From Taenia hydatigena (Eukaryota; Platyhelminthes; Cestoda; Cyclophyllidea; Taeniidae): a stretch of DNA of 64,000 nt. The stretch is taken from contig JADWOT020001141.1 of NCBI GenBank assembly GCA_036345935.2, forward strand, positions 1 to 64,000, in the 5' to 3' direction. Position 1 is the stretch's first letter; every line of letters starts with the position of its first letter. The notes under the pieces were generated by a model that had not been told where the DNA came from, ran no database searches, and worked only from the letters and a program-made list of their open reading frames with translations. Shown piece after piece: positions 1-12,637 of this stretch. The translations under genes were made by a program, and so were the position numbers.

Positions 1-88
1 TGCCAGCTTGCACTGCTAGGGCGACATGGCCACTTAAAGGACCGTATCGAACCCGGCAGTCAAGCACACAAAGTATTACATAGCCCTT
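1..88 (+). repeat. SINE-like repeat, copy cut by window start
   Basis: Shares the core GCTAGGGC, then GGCCAC, and the tail CAAAGTATTACA with copies at 651, 25867, 26604, 29345 and 30291. The 5' half lies outside the window. Its intact twin on the other strand is at 26604-26800. Confidence 0.7.
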
Positions 89-650
89 CTCTTCATTTGA
101 GCGTCGTCTTTGACGTCTCCCCTAGTAAACCTCCCGTGTTAACCATCACAACGCAATCAGTACTGGAAGAAACATCCACGAGCCAACCGTGCCATTCATA
201 GAAACTGGGACGCAGCTAAGGGGATGCTTGAACACAGTGCCACCGATTTCCACTGGCAGTTCGTCTGAATCTAGAGTTTGGTCTAACTTAAGAAATAAAT
301 TTGGAGAAAGAGGTTATGCAGAGCATCAGCTTGTCCATGTGGAGACATTAGCACATCGGTTCCCTTAAGCTGATGCATTGGAGAAATCGCCGCGACAAAA
401 CTTCTCCAGTTCTTCACGGGCAGTGTCGATTTTTAGTTACTAATAGCTTTCTTGCAAAACACGGGTATGCGGTAGATGCCGAAGGAAGATATCATCCCGG
501 CCCTTCTGTTATGTGATAGCAGAGTTTCTCCCATTTGCAGTATATGAACTTCTTTCGCACAACTGGAGTTTGCCAGAAGCAGTATAGATTGAAATTGAAA
601 CGTATTATAGTTGAATGTACCTTCCGTTGGTGCCAATACAGCGTCTCAAG

Positions 651-825
651 ACTTCCCAACGGTAAAAGAAGTCTAAACACCAGAGCAGAATATATGTATT
701 CAATAGACTGTGGGGAGGGGCTGCATGGCATGGCCCGGAGACCGGCTTACACGGCTAGGGCAATAAAGCCACTCAAATGACCGTAAAGGAAACCAGTGGT
801 CAAACAAACAATGAACTACTATACC
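651..825 (+). repeat. SINE-like repeat, copy 2
   Basis: Member of a family of about 200 bp. From 5' to 3' it has a CTTCCCAA-AAAAGAAG start, an AATATATGTAT segment, GGCATGGCCCGGAGACC, GGCTAGGGCAATA, GCCACTC and a tail CAAACAAACAATGAACTA. No terminal inverted repeats are evident. A box resembling the tRNA B box is too degenerate to prove a tRNA origin. Confidence 0.7.
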
Positions 826-939
826 TGTAGTGGACCTCGAGCATTTCATTTCCAAATTTAAAGAAGAAGCGATACTTGAGATGAGTGAATAAGAAACGTT
901 ATATTAAGCCCAAATTAAAGACATAATATAAAGATGCAA

Positions 940-3900
940 ACAGCCGAAAATTGTTATTGAACATGGGCACGTGCATGCACTAACGATAGATTTCTATTAG
1001 AAATGTCTACAGCCTGATCATCTAGCCATGTACATGCTACGCATCTTTAAAAAAAACAAATGAGCATAATGTTTGCAATTCCTGAGGCACAAGCCTACCG
1101 TAGATCGCACATTTGTTAATCGAAACAAAATTTTGAGTTAAGTATTTTGCCTGGCATTTTCAACGTCAATAACGGTAGCCCGATTCCGCCTAATCAGTAT
1201 TTTGGATCAGTCGCTACGCCAAAATGCCACGATTTTGTTAAAAGCGGCCTATATTTATTAAAGGATAACCTAAAATACTGAGGATTACCCAATGAAAATA
1301 GCTTTGCGGGTTATAAATTTTACAAAATTGCATGGCATCTGGCAAGAGCATAAGTTGCTAAGCAGGGACACCCTAGCGATTACCTTGGAAGCCGGATGAT
1401 GCCTTTGGCATTACGCCGCCCGTATCATGGTAAGAAAGATTTGTATTTTGTGACCTCTTACCATGCCTTTTACGGGGATATTAACAATAGCTATTTGCTA
1501 GACAGACCAAATTTACCCCCTACTCTCAAATTTTGATCATTAATGCGCGATAAAGTTTCTTTTACATCAAAAATTGCAACACCCAAACCTGTATATTGCG
1601 TTTATAATATTAAATATTTAAAGTTCCTACACCTACATGTTTGTATTATGAAGCCTTTGAGTCAGGAATAGAAAAGAATTTAACCACGATGCACCTGCTC
1701 GCCGTGAATTGCGACCATAGAAAAGATCTTTTAGGTATTAGGTTCTGACTACAAGTTTAGCTTAATGCATGCATAAAGCAGTATTTATTCGATAAAATGG
1801 CAAATTAACCCAAGTGTTCTGTGCTTTACATACCTCTCACTTTAATCTTGAAATGTGTTACACAAGACTTTAGCTGATGGCTTACCGCGGTGCCAATATC
1901 GCAGTTCACCTTTGAAAATATAACACTTTGTGTCACGCAACTGGACAAAGACTGCGCTATAAAGAAAAACCGAATCGAATGTTAGGCCATATTCTTTCCA
2001 GTGAAGTGTAGTCCAATTGTAAGACAGCTGATATTTAGAAATGACCACAATGCAGTGTGAATGATTTCAGTACGAAAACTGAGATTGCGTAATCGCATAG
2101 CTGCGGTCTATTTTCTTGGTTTTTTCTGCGACTGTTCAACTTTGTACCTAGCTCCTTCTTCCATCTTTGATAGCTTCGATATTTTTTTGTTTCATGCGAT
2201 AAAGATTTAGACCTGGCCCATAAATAAGAGACCTAGTTGGCTAAGGAAACTAAAAAAAGCTTAACATATACATAGCTACGTTATATTCTGTCCATTAAGA
2301 TCCAAAATCGGCCAGAATTACACCATGGCAGCTTATCTTGATATGGTATTCTTTACGGTGTTAACTTGTGAAACCAGGGTTTCGCCGATTATAAGAGCGC
2401 CTAAGTTGGCACAGACAATAATTGGACCCCTCTGAGACAAGAATTGATTTCAATTTGGAATCAGATGCATGTTTAATTTTATAAATACTTTTAGCAAAAT
2501 ATAGAGCAAAACTCTTTTCCGCCTTCTTTAGACCATAAGTTAATTAGAATCAGGAATCAGCAGCTAATTCCCCTCTGCAAGAAGTAGCGGCAGCTCTTGT
2601 TGTAGAATTGGACAAGTAGGATGTAGCCGGTGAGTAGGGTTTCTATTTTAAAAATGAGAGCTGAGCGACTATAAGCATGGAGATGCGCTAATTTTTATCC
2701 GCTTTGACCAAATATTGCACACAAGTGGGAACCAGCAGTTTGCCTCCACTTGTAAATTATCGCGGCATTTCTTGTTATAGAATCTCACGATGAAAATGTG
2801 GCCAATTGGCAAATAGTCCATAATGACAAAGAAAACCAAGAGAGCTCGGCACTGAAGGAGGAAACATGGAAGAAGGAGGGCACGTGCGCTAATAGCAAAG
2901 ACAAACTAATTAGGATTTAAACAGCGACGATGCAAATGTGTGAGAATCTGAGACAAAGGAAGGAAAGTCAGTTAGATTCAACCAGGTAGTGCATTTTTAA
3001 AAAGATAGATTATTTGTTGTGGTTGGAAATATATTTCATGTTTCTTGGTAATTTTCCCCTTTTTTCGTTTGCATCATTGTAACTTCTTCAACACCTGTTC
3101 ATGCTTCCTCTTTCTTCTTATCCACGATTCATTCGTGTATCTCTTTCACGCAAGTTTTCTAGTTCGCCATATTTACTACCCTTTACCATGACTTTCTCTT
3201 CACTTCACCACTAAAATCATTTAGTCGCCGCTTTTGTCCCTTCATCCCTTACCGATTAATGCACTTAAACAACCATTGATGGTGAATCAAGCTTCTACAT
3301 GGTGCTGCCCAAATGGAAGGCAAAAAGAGCAACTTATCTGTTAAAATCTCTACAGATTTATACAATCATGCCAAAGGGTATGGGAAATAGGGTAGAGGAT
3401 TTGTTGCTAACTGAAGAAGCCTTAAAAGTTGTCTACGTCACTTTCAGATCCATAATTGGAGAATTGGCTGGATAAGTTATGTGCACATCTATAATGTACG
3501 TGACCAGCATCACAGCCTTGTCATTTGACTACGATCAATTCTGCACAACCTTTCTCGCGCCTACTTATTTGTCGTCTTTATGAACTACTGCATCATCTCG
3601 ATTGTCCAAGTCGGCTTTCAATAGTAAATGTGTTATGGTGAAAAGCCATTTTCAACCAGCATTTTTTTGCATTCCTTGCATGCTGCTACTCATTTCGCTG
3701 CCTTGTAGATCTGCCATACGAAACATTTCTACTTGGGCTGCGCTGCTCACACTCAGCAAAAAATTTTACAATAACAATCACATCCAAGTAGAGGTTTTCA
3801 CCTTCGGACGGGGTTGGAGTGTCTCTCTAGCACACTATCCCGATGCCCAACGGGCGGATAGACGCACGAAAGCAAAGGACGGCAGCCAATTTCTGATGCT
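940..3900 (+). repeat. Old diverged inverted duplication, copy L1
   Basis: This copy is homologous, with much divergence, to the reverse complement of 7190-9050 in the same arm. Compared on one strand with the right arm, the sequence at 3557-3593 matches 19237-19273 at 34 of 37 positions. Other anchors are 2242 against 18726 (GACCTAGTTGGC against GACCTAGCTGG), 3695 against 19411 (CGCTGCCTTGTAGA) and 1101 against 17863. The order is collinear. L1 carries roughly 0.9 kb more than its partner, placed around 2.35-3.2 kb, which includes a tandem repeat and a pyrimidine-rich stretch. Confidence 0.75.
2540..2880 (+). repeat. Diverged tandem repeat, unit about 172 bp
   Basis: The segment starting CAGCAGCTAATTCC at about 2558 recurs as CAGCAGTTTGCCTCC at about 2730. 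In both, a conserved ending TCTTGTTGTAGAAT or TCTTGTTATAGAAT follows about 40 bases later. A third weak unit may follow. The block lies inside the extra segment of copy L1. Confidence 0.5.
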
Positions 3901-3929
3901 CTTATCACCCCAAACCTTTGCTTAATCAC

Positions 3930-6900
3930 CTCACGCGGTGTGCTTGCATCACCTTGTCTCTATTGCCGGTGGAACGTATAAAGGTTAATACAAGCTGCAG
4001 TGCGTTGTTGAAAGTGCTTCTGAGCAGAGCTGTTGAAGCAATTACACAACAGGCGCAGTGATATCTGCCCGTTCATCAATCATAAGACATTCCAGCCAAT
4101 GAATCTGTGGAAGGCGCATCTCTGACGTCTAAGGGCAATGACCACGTTCATCGCAGTGACGACCTTATGGTGTACGTGCTAGTCATGCGTGATGTAGCCG
4201 TTGGTGACGCCCTCCAAAAAGACCATCAGCGTATCTCGAATATGTCCGTGGACGAGATTGGGGTCACGTCTCACACCACCCCATGGAAGGCTATGCAAGC
4301 GGCCCGCGCTATATATAGATCTCTGCGCATACGAAGACCCTCTACTGATCAATCAACAAGTCACAATTTGTACATCTCCGTATCTGCGTCTTCTCAATAC
4401 GTATTGGCGCAACCACCATTGCTAAACGTGACCAATATATTATCTTTTGCAAATCTCACCATTTATTGTTTCCACATGCATGCACACCGAAACAAATATA
4501 AGTGACACTGAAAGCATTTTTGAACATAAACAACCGATTATACTGAATAAATAATTCATAAGGCAAATATTCATGTAATCAAAAAAGCTAATCGTCAAAA
4601 CGAAAAACATAATAATGAGTTAAAGTTAATCTTCTAACATCCATATATCTAGTGCAACATCACGGAGCAAGAGATACTTGATAGCCCCTCTTCTCGTCTA
4701 ACCGACGGTAGAAAAATTCGGCAGCTCTGCGATGATGGAGAAGTCGACACTACAGTCGAGAAAGTCTAAAACCAATACAGATTAAAGTTTTCAATCCAGC
4801 CTTTGTTCACACTTCGTTATGTTCCATTATGTCTATGCGAAGAAATAAAAACAATTCCTTTGTCGCTCCTTGGTTAAACACCCTAAGTTTGATGAGCGAC
4901 CGTAGCAAAAAAGAGGGTTCTTGAAGATTTCGGAGACTTCAAAACATTGTCTTTAAGTGTCCTTATGATTAGATGGTTCAAATTCTTTTAGCAGATGAGA
5001 TAAAATTTGTAAAAGTGATAGCAAATAAGTCTATATTGGCCTAGGTCGAGCTGCAGTGTGAAAAGGATAGTTTGTTCTTAAGCCACGCCAGTTGAGGAAC
5101 TCAATTTAACACTTGAATGCCTTCATTAACTTTTCGCCTTTCGTTTTCCCATAATGAGTAAAATTAAACAATGAGACATTCCTTATTTGAAATAATTGAA
5201 CGGGTGTGGTGTTAATGGCTACACTAGCTCAGAGCACACGTTCTCTTAACAAATACAAACACCTTTCGACTTGTCTTTCGTGAAAAGACCTAACACCCAC
5301 AAATGGGCTGATCCTGCAGATCGGAACACACCACAAGTTCCATCGCTCACGGAACTAGTTGCATTCCTGTCGATGGAAGTCACCTCAGCTTGAAGTAGCT
5401 TGATTCGCAACGCACACCTTGTGCTTGATTAGTCGCTGCTCATCACAACTAGATAAGATGGAATTCACATTACTAGTGCAATGAAGGTCTGCTAATAATG
5501 GCACGTGCGGATGCCAACCATAAGGTAAGCTCTGAGAATGATGACGGCAAAGAATTCAAGGAGGTAGCTGGCGAGATATACCCCTCATACAAAGTGCTAG
5601 AAGTTGAATAAACTTGGACAAAAGCATGAGAGTATGTTGTGGTGAGATTTATTTGTCTTTGCATTAGTTCGCACTGAAAAACAGCGGTAGTTGACACTTT
5701 ATTTGCTAAAAGTCGTGCAGGCTATATAAATTATGTCAAGAATATCATTATTCTGTGATAAAAGGAGACTCCCTGTCCTGTTATTCCTGTGCCGCATTAT
5801 ATCATTTTACGTCAGATTACGTTAAGATAGTCTGTGCCATTCTGCGCAGCCATACTCGGTTACATTCAATTTTTGCTCTGAAGTACTCGATATTTGGGCA
5901 CTAAAGACATCAGTAGAGGCCTCTCAAAACAAAGCGAAATCAAGAGTATGACAGGAAACTTGGATAATCATGACTAGCCGATCTTTGGACTTGTGTCGCA
6001 TCAAGTGAGTACTAACTGCCATGCCTTTTTTACTTCACAGACAGAAAGAAATCTGTAAAAACATCACGTTTGATTCTAACTCGGCCAGGTAGAATCAGCA
6101 AGCATCAATCTCACCAGACATTCTATTTACCGCACGGCTTCGGAGTTTCATCCCTTCATCTGCATGCCACTCACTCACCACCAGAGATTAAGCACATTGG
6201 CCTACCTCCTCTTTGACGCCCTATCGTGAGAGCACCGAGAACCAAAAGTACCAAACCTACTCAGTCTAGCACAGAGCCTCCTTCTACCTACCTACCAATA
6301 CGCCTTTTTGGGTGCACTCACTGCTCGCTGACCACTAGTCGGCCTTCTTCCACCGCATCTTTTGCACTGCAAGTGATCAATTGATCCAACTGACCAAGGA
6401 TCGTTTCAGCATAGGAGAGTAATTGATCAAGATGTTCAACATTGCCTTCATTGTTCTCCTGAATGCAGGAGCCATTCAGCGAAAATGGCACCGTTGGACA
6501 AGGTAAGTATTTGAAAGATCTCTATGTTTGTGTATATTTGTCAGATTGCTCCATTATTGCGAGAGGGATTCCAATGTCTATTGCATACCTAATGTTGGCC
6601 TTCGTTAAATAGTTTTGCATTAGGAAATCAAATGTACAAAAGCACTACTAAAATTTGTCTACTGCCACACCCTACATGCCAACTCATCCACGCACCCGAC
6701 TAGCAGTCATCGGCGGTGAGGATTTTACATAATGCTGTTCATATGAACGCTAAAATGAGGGCTTAATTTAAGCAAAGTCTCTATCAAATCATACAGTACT
6801 GCTATATAGTGTGAAACATAGGGAAGGTGATTGGTTTCTAACTGCGAAAACAACAAAGACCTCTGTGATGACCAATCCTGCTGTTCCCTCTGAGTCTTGG

Positions 6901-7190
6901 GTATGATTTCGGTCCTAAAAATGTAACAGGGGAACCATGAGGAGATTGCAATAAAGAGGCAAAGAGGGAAGAAGAAGGATTGCGCTCGTCCACTATGGCC
7001 AAGCCTAGGGAAGGAAAGATATTGAAGATCGAATTGTGGCTCGATTTGGGCTACCGTAATATTTTAGGTATGAGCAGTAAAACATCCAAAAGTAATTTAA
7101 ATGCGCACATATCTGCTGCAAATCCGCTGTCACACATTGCATCGAGCGGGGGTGGCCAGTAAATTCAATGTCGGCAAAGTTCAACGAAGA
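3930..7190. other. Left-arm interior between the old inverted copies
   Basis: About 3.3 kb that form the loop of the older inverted duplication. The longest open frame is 4107-4505 (132 codons), twinned at 22187-22585 on the other strand. It shows no recognisable domain and no supported splice sites. A good donor (GTAAGT) after a short ATG-started segment near 6.48 kb could mark a first exon, but no downstream exon was found. I see no gene that can be established. The mirror region 19.5-22.76 kb is the same. Confidence 0.4.
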
Positions 7191-9050
7191 TGGCAGTTAA
7201 GTCAGAGGCGACCCAAACTCCACCAAGTATAAGCAGTGCAATTCAGGGAGAATTTTCGAATAATAGGTCTACAAGGCAGCGGAACGTATGACAACATGCA
7301 TTGAATGTGCGAAAACGCTGGCTAGAGAGGGCGACTTGCCGCGAAACACTTGCGATTAGAAGGTGCCTTGGAAAATTAAAGTGATGCCTAAAGGCCACCA
7401 CGTCAAAGATTGACTGCAATGCAGTAGTTCATAAGGACGGCAAATATGTAGGCGCTGGAATATGGTCTTAGAGTATATCGGAGTCAAGTGGCAGGACTGC
7501 GATGCTGCTGCCATGTGCATAAACAGACGACTTCTCCGTTGGCTCATCTTTAGCCATTTCTCAAGCCAAGGACTATAACGCAACGCTAAAGAGGTACTCT
7601 GAGGCTTCTTTGACGTTTTTTTAGTTAGCAACAAGCCCCCTCTGATTCCCACACTTCAGAGCATGATTGCATAATCTGATAGATTTTCAAATAAAATTCT
7701 TCTTTTCAATTTTCATGCGGGTAGCATAATGGAGATAGCAGCTTCAAAAGCAATGGTTGTCAAAGTGCTCGAGTGAGTAAGGAAGGGGAAAGATAGCGCT
7801 CAAATGCTTTTCTTCTTGAAATGCTACAAGAATGATAGCGGGGACGGAATTTTGGTGCGAGAACTGCCTTTCTAAACCTAAATGGGCAGAATATTCCGCA
7901 GCTCTATATGCTTGTATCATTTTAGCTTTCTTCGTTAAAATAGGCTCCTTTACTACCAGCTAGGTCCAAACCCACCATATAATGGAAATTTGGTATCACA
8001 ACCAGCGACAAACTGAAAGGCTAAGCAAAAAATTCAATAAACTGAGACAAAAGCCAGAAAAGTTGATCTCAGCTGCGTTTTTTATCAAAATCACTATAAT
8101 TATATTGCGGTTCTTGCTAACATTTTATTTCACTAATGATCTGTGCTTCACTGGATCAAAAGCAACCTTACATCTAACATTTTCTGCCTTATGCATTGGT
8201 CTAAGCTATTAGTCAAAATTAACATCAGTTTTTTTTATTTTCTATGGCAACAAATGCAATGGAAAGCTCTTTCGTAGGTAAATCCTCTTTTTTACTGCCT
8301 TAGCTTCTAGGTAAAACCCTGTAGCTGTAGAATAACTTAAATTGCCCAGTATTCTAAACGTTGTTTACAGGTGAAGGCTTTGTACCAAGCCGTATAAGAC
8401 AATTTGATGCGCATCGAAAGTATTTTTGGAATAAATACTGACTCCTAATTTATGTATAAGAGGCCAGGTAAGAAATCAGATATAGCGATTCGTTCATACC
8501 TGAGTTATATGTGAGGTGACGCCAAAGGCAGAATTCTGCTTCCGATACAATCGCTAAAGGGGCCATGCTTAGCAAATTATGCTCCAGTCAAACGCGATGC
8601 ATTCTTGTAGAATTTATGTTCCGTAAAGTCATTCCCAACAGGCATTTTCATTAATTAAGACAAGACTACGAAAAAAATGTTGCATATTTTTGCAATAAAG
8701 CATGACATTTTAATGTGGCAACTGATCTAGTTTACCGACGAGACGAAAAGCAGTTACCGCTAGTGGCCTTGAAATTGATAAGCGAACTGCCTAACAGAAA
8801 TACCCGTTTAATTGTACAAAATATGCGATCCGCAGTGTACTTGTGTCGTAAAAAACATGACGTTTAAATTTTTTTTAAGCAATACGTGATGTATTCCAAT
8901 TAACATAGAAGATTAAATAACAAGGTTTTATAAGCCCTACTAGATCAAAAGTCTATCAATAATCATAAGCATGTGTTCACATTTAGCAAGGAGTTGTTTA
9001 TTTTTGTTTCCATCATGTGTTTTAAATAAGATGCAACAACAGCATCTCTT
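7190..9050 (-). repeat. Old diverged inverted duplication, copy L2
   Basis: Partner of the block at 940-3900 in opposite orientation, about 3.3 kb away. Similarity is patchy: short blocks of 80-90% identity joined by indel-rich stretches. This is far below the near-identity of the large arms, so this inverted duplication predates the last duplication or homogenisation of the arms. Confidence 0.72.
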
Positions 9051-12000
9051 ATGCATCATTTTCAAATAACACCACTTCATCGAATCTAGAACTGGGTCAC
9101 CCTAGCTCCACTGCAGCCATAGCCCACATTATCGATCAAATCACAGCGGCATATCGCATTCTAGACACTTTTGTGTACAAAGCCGTGCCCATGGCATTGT
9201 ATGATAGGTGAAGGCGATCTTCGAATCATCAAATTTAAACATTTGTAAACATAGCTGCGGCGCTTTTCGATGAGGCAAATTCTTGTGCTTTCTGCTGATT
9301 CATAGGCATTGAACACACATGTTCCTTAAAGAGAGGCATATGAATATTTAGGTTACGCATATTTCTACAAGTTGGTTGAGCTCTAAGGGATAATCGATTT
9401 GCATCTTTCTCTCCGTATGAGTAGCGGTGTAATTGCAGTCACATTGGCAGACTGAATTTTGACTACTCCATCTTTCCCTCTTGAGATTATTCGAGATTAA
9501 GGTTTTCACATTATTAGGAAAGCATACACAATGCATATGGCAACTGCAATACATATTTATATAAATATTACTTCGCTAGCTTAATTAGAAACCTAAATCC
9601 ATGTAAGGTTTTGCTTCAAGCTTCTATGGTTTGTCACCTACCAGCTGATTGATAAATAGGCATAACAGCTTTAAACCCTTCTAAAAGTGTGTCTCAAGTC
9701 AACTTATAAAATCCGTTATTTTAGAGTTTACTACCTAAATAAGTAAGCCTAAGGTCGAATTAGGATTTTGTTAAGAGACTAAAACTGACGTGCTACTAAT
9801 GAGCCATTAGTAAAGCCAGTATTTTGACATCAAGGGATGAAATAGCCGCTTGCCTTATTTGCTTACGCAATATTTTGTAATGGAATACTGTGCTAGATAG
9901 AGACAGAAGTGCTAATATTGCAGAGATGTCACTAACGTAATGCGCATGGGTCCTCTCTATGTTAGGCATTTGCGTACAATAACTGCAAACTAATTCAACA
10001 GGCTTGATTGCCATTCCTCTTTCTGTCGCTCCTGCTTAGTTTCCTTCAATCCGTTTATGCAAAAAAGTAATGGTAGTAGGGTTTTTTAGGGGAGAGGAGG
10101 TAGGCTTCTACGTAGTCCTTCCTTAGACCTACTAATCAAATGATATAGAACCGCGGCCTACAATAGCTGAAAATTGGCAATACGTGGACACCATCATTGC
10201 AGATGAGCTGTTTCCTTTTAAGGATAATTACCCAATCCACAAGCTTCATGCAACCAGAGGCTAAACCCAAACGTGACAATTCTCCGAGACGTCAATCAAC
10301 TATTGCCACCCGCTATCTGAGCAATTTTCAGCATTAGAGCGTGTATTGCTATGCAACCAGCCTCTCTCTCACACCAACAGAAGCTGAAAGTGAAGTAGTG
10401 GGGCCGGACCTCCAATGAGAATGGATTATACCGCCAAGGCTTCCTAGTGGTTTTAGGTATTGGAATCGGTTCTTACTCATGCTTGTACAATTCAGTTATT
10501 CTTCAGCATGTACAACCCCTATGTAGGATTTGAATTGTTAATCCATTGCGCATTAGTTTTGATTCAGTGCATCGCTTTACGCAGACGAAATCCGAACCTC
10601 GAGTATCCCTACTTCTAACCTAAGTCGCTTGCATCCTAAGCGGTGCTATTTAATAAACCTGGCAACAATCATTCTATATTATGCCCACTATTTAAAGATG
10701 AACAAGGCGCCTAATTCCGTTACCACCTCCAGGTCCCCTAAAGTTGATACCACCTTGATGCGTAGGATCCTGTAGCACAGCGCATATTTAAAATCGAAAC
10801 ATTTTACTTCAAAGCAACAAATAATGGCAAGTTAGAGTGATAAGTGTATTTAAAGGGGGCTCAGCAACACCTGACCTTTGTCATTATGATCTACACAATC
10901 ATTCCACGGAAGTCACCCACTCCAGTGTCATTTTTATCTAGTTGCCACACAATTGCGCTGATGCAAAAGATCAAATCTCACAAGAAGGAAGAGACATGTC
11001 TCAGTGAGGTAAAGAAGCAATGGAACCAAAATGAAATGCAGTTGGAAGTACAAATGCGATCATGAACCACTGTTACCTCCAAGCCTCAATCCGCAATAAC
11101 AAATGTACTCTCTACCTACAACAAGGGCTTTAAGAATGTAGAAACGCACAGCATTGCGCCAAGCTTTGCAGACTCCCAACGGTTTCGGCACAGATTCGTC
11201 AGCCAGCACCGACCACTAAAATGTACCTCAGCAGCTATGCTGCGTCGGAGGCGCAGTACACATGACCTCCGTAGACTGGAAGAGAAAAAGGGCTAGCATG
11301 CAATTTTAATTGCCTATTCGTCTTCTCCACTTTTCGTAGTACTACTCACAGTTCCCATCCATCCACCCATCCATTCAGTCACTCATTGCCACACGGGTGA
11401 ACAAAACAGAGACGGAGAAAGATCTCGTACCTGCAGAAGCAGAACGTGTCAAGGAACTCAGTCACAATCATTAAAAAGTTATGAAACAATCTGACCATTT
11501 TAATTTAAGAATCGAGACTTAATCAAATAGTAGCATAGCATTCAAGGCAAAATATTAACTGCCTTAGTTTGCATTTGCTTAAATTGTGCCTACTGAAGTT
11601 GCTGAAGACGCACTTAGCTCGTCAATGGGAAAGCGAACACCAAATTATCACCATCGCCAACATGGATAGCAGCAAAATTCGGATATCGTATCATTTACCG
11701 CATAGACAAAGGTAAAGATCTTAGAAAATGATAAGTATTTTTTGCCTAAAGGGATTTATTGAGGTGGATAAGACTCAAAACATATCTAAACAACTAGCGA
11801 ATTAATGCTCACTTCTATATGAACAGGGTATGAAGCAATATCGGAGGGCACTTTGACATTTACTACCCATTAGTTTTACCAAATTTAAGTTCTAGACCAT
11901 CTGTAACAATAAGAAATGCCAAATCCTTATAATGTGGTCGACTTTCTATCAACGACAACGATTTGTCCCCATGAATGTCAAATACGGCACATTAAAATAA

Positions 12001-12637
12001 AGCCATTGCAGCAAAAGAAAGGCGAAAAATGCTTTAGTGGGCGAGATCGCTTTTGAGCCATTTTTAAGGAATAACCTACTTAAATAGGCTAAAAACATTT
12101 GCACTGGAGTGCCGCAGATGGTTGAGCAGCAGCAGCATATTGAAATGAGACAAGGTTGACTCTACCGGTGATTAGGTATTAGATGAGTTCGCAATGTACG
12201 TTTGTGTGAACCAACACTACAAACACCAATCCACCATCACACCACGAACAAGATGACATCGCAGGAAGCAGTGATGTAGCGCCCATACTGGCAACTCCGT
12301 TTTCCGCGGTGACTGCTAGTGTAATGCCAGCTGTCTACAAAACAGTCCAGTTCTTGTCAAACAACAGTTTCGTGTATACACTTTTGACCAGATAATCCGT
12401 TTCAGTCAGAAGTCTACTGCCACACTCGACCACTGCTGCCACCAACTTCGTCGCCTGTATAAATGGGGCGATAAATAAAAAAAAGCAAGCAAGAAAAAAG
12501 TTTAATTCATCCAACTTTGTGTCTAAAAGAATGGTCTTACCAAAATCGCACCAAAATCTGTGCACGTGGAATCGAAAGTGGAGAGAGACAGGCTAGAAAC
12601 TAACCATCCAAAACGTCCAAATTAATAGCAAAGGTGA
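9050..12637. other. Inner left arm, no gene recognised
   Basis: About 3.6 kb of AT-rich sequence, mirrored at 14054-17640. Short open frames (for example 10844-11065 and 12335-12565) are each below 80 codons, with no domain or splice support. The only simple repeat is a CATC-rich tract at 11355-11378. Confidence 0.4.
11355..11378 (+). repeat. CATC-rich short tandem repeat
   Basis: Imperfect tetranucleotide tract (CATC and CACC units) in the left arm, mirrored at 15313-15336. No length difference between the arms was seen, although such tracts normally change quickly. Confidence 0.6.

Larger units (their letters stand above)
1..12637 (+). repeat. Left arm of giant palindrome (cut by window edge)
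   Basis: This segment is the reverse complement of 14054-26691 with almost no differences. Paired positions sum to 26692 outside about 8.87 kb and to 26691 inside it; the change comes from a run of 8 T here (8869-8876) facing 9 A at 17815-17823. Two substitutions were seen: 553 (T, facing G at 26139) and 11236 (T, facing T at 15455). Every open frame in this arm has a twin on the other strand of the right arm. Position 1 still pairs perfectly with 26691, so the true outer end is not in the window. What holds the arms identical (recent origin, gene conversion or an assembly fold-back) cannot be read from sequence alone. Confidence 0.97.

Noticed and set aside
6432..6502. Possible first exon with ATG and a GTAAGT donor
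   Set aside because: Three ATGs in three frames fit equally well and no downstream exon with a matching phase was found; its twin is in the right arm.
7356..7652. Open frame of 98 codons inside old copy L2
   Set aside because: The diverged partner L1 does not keep the frame, so it is most likely chance.
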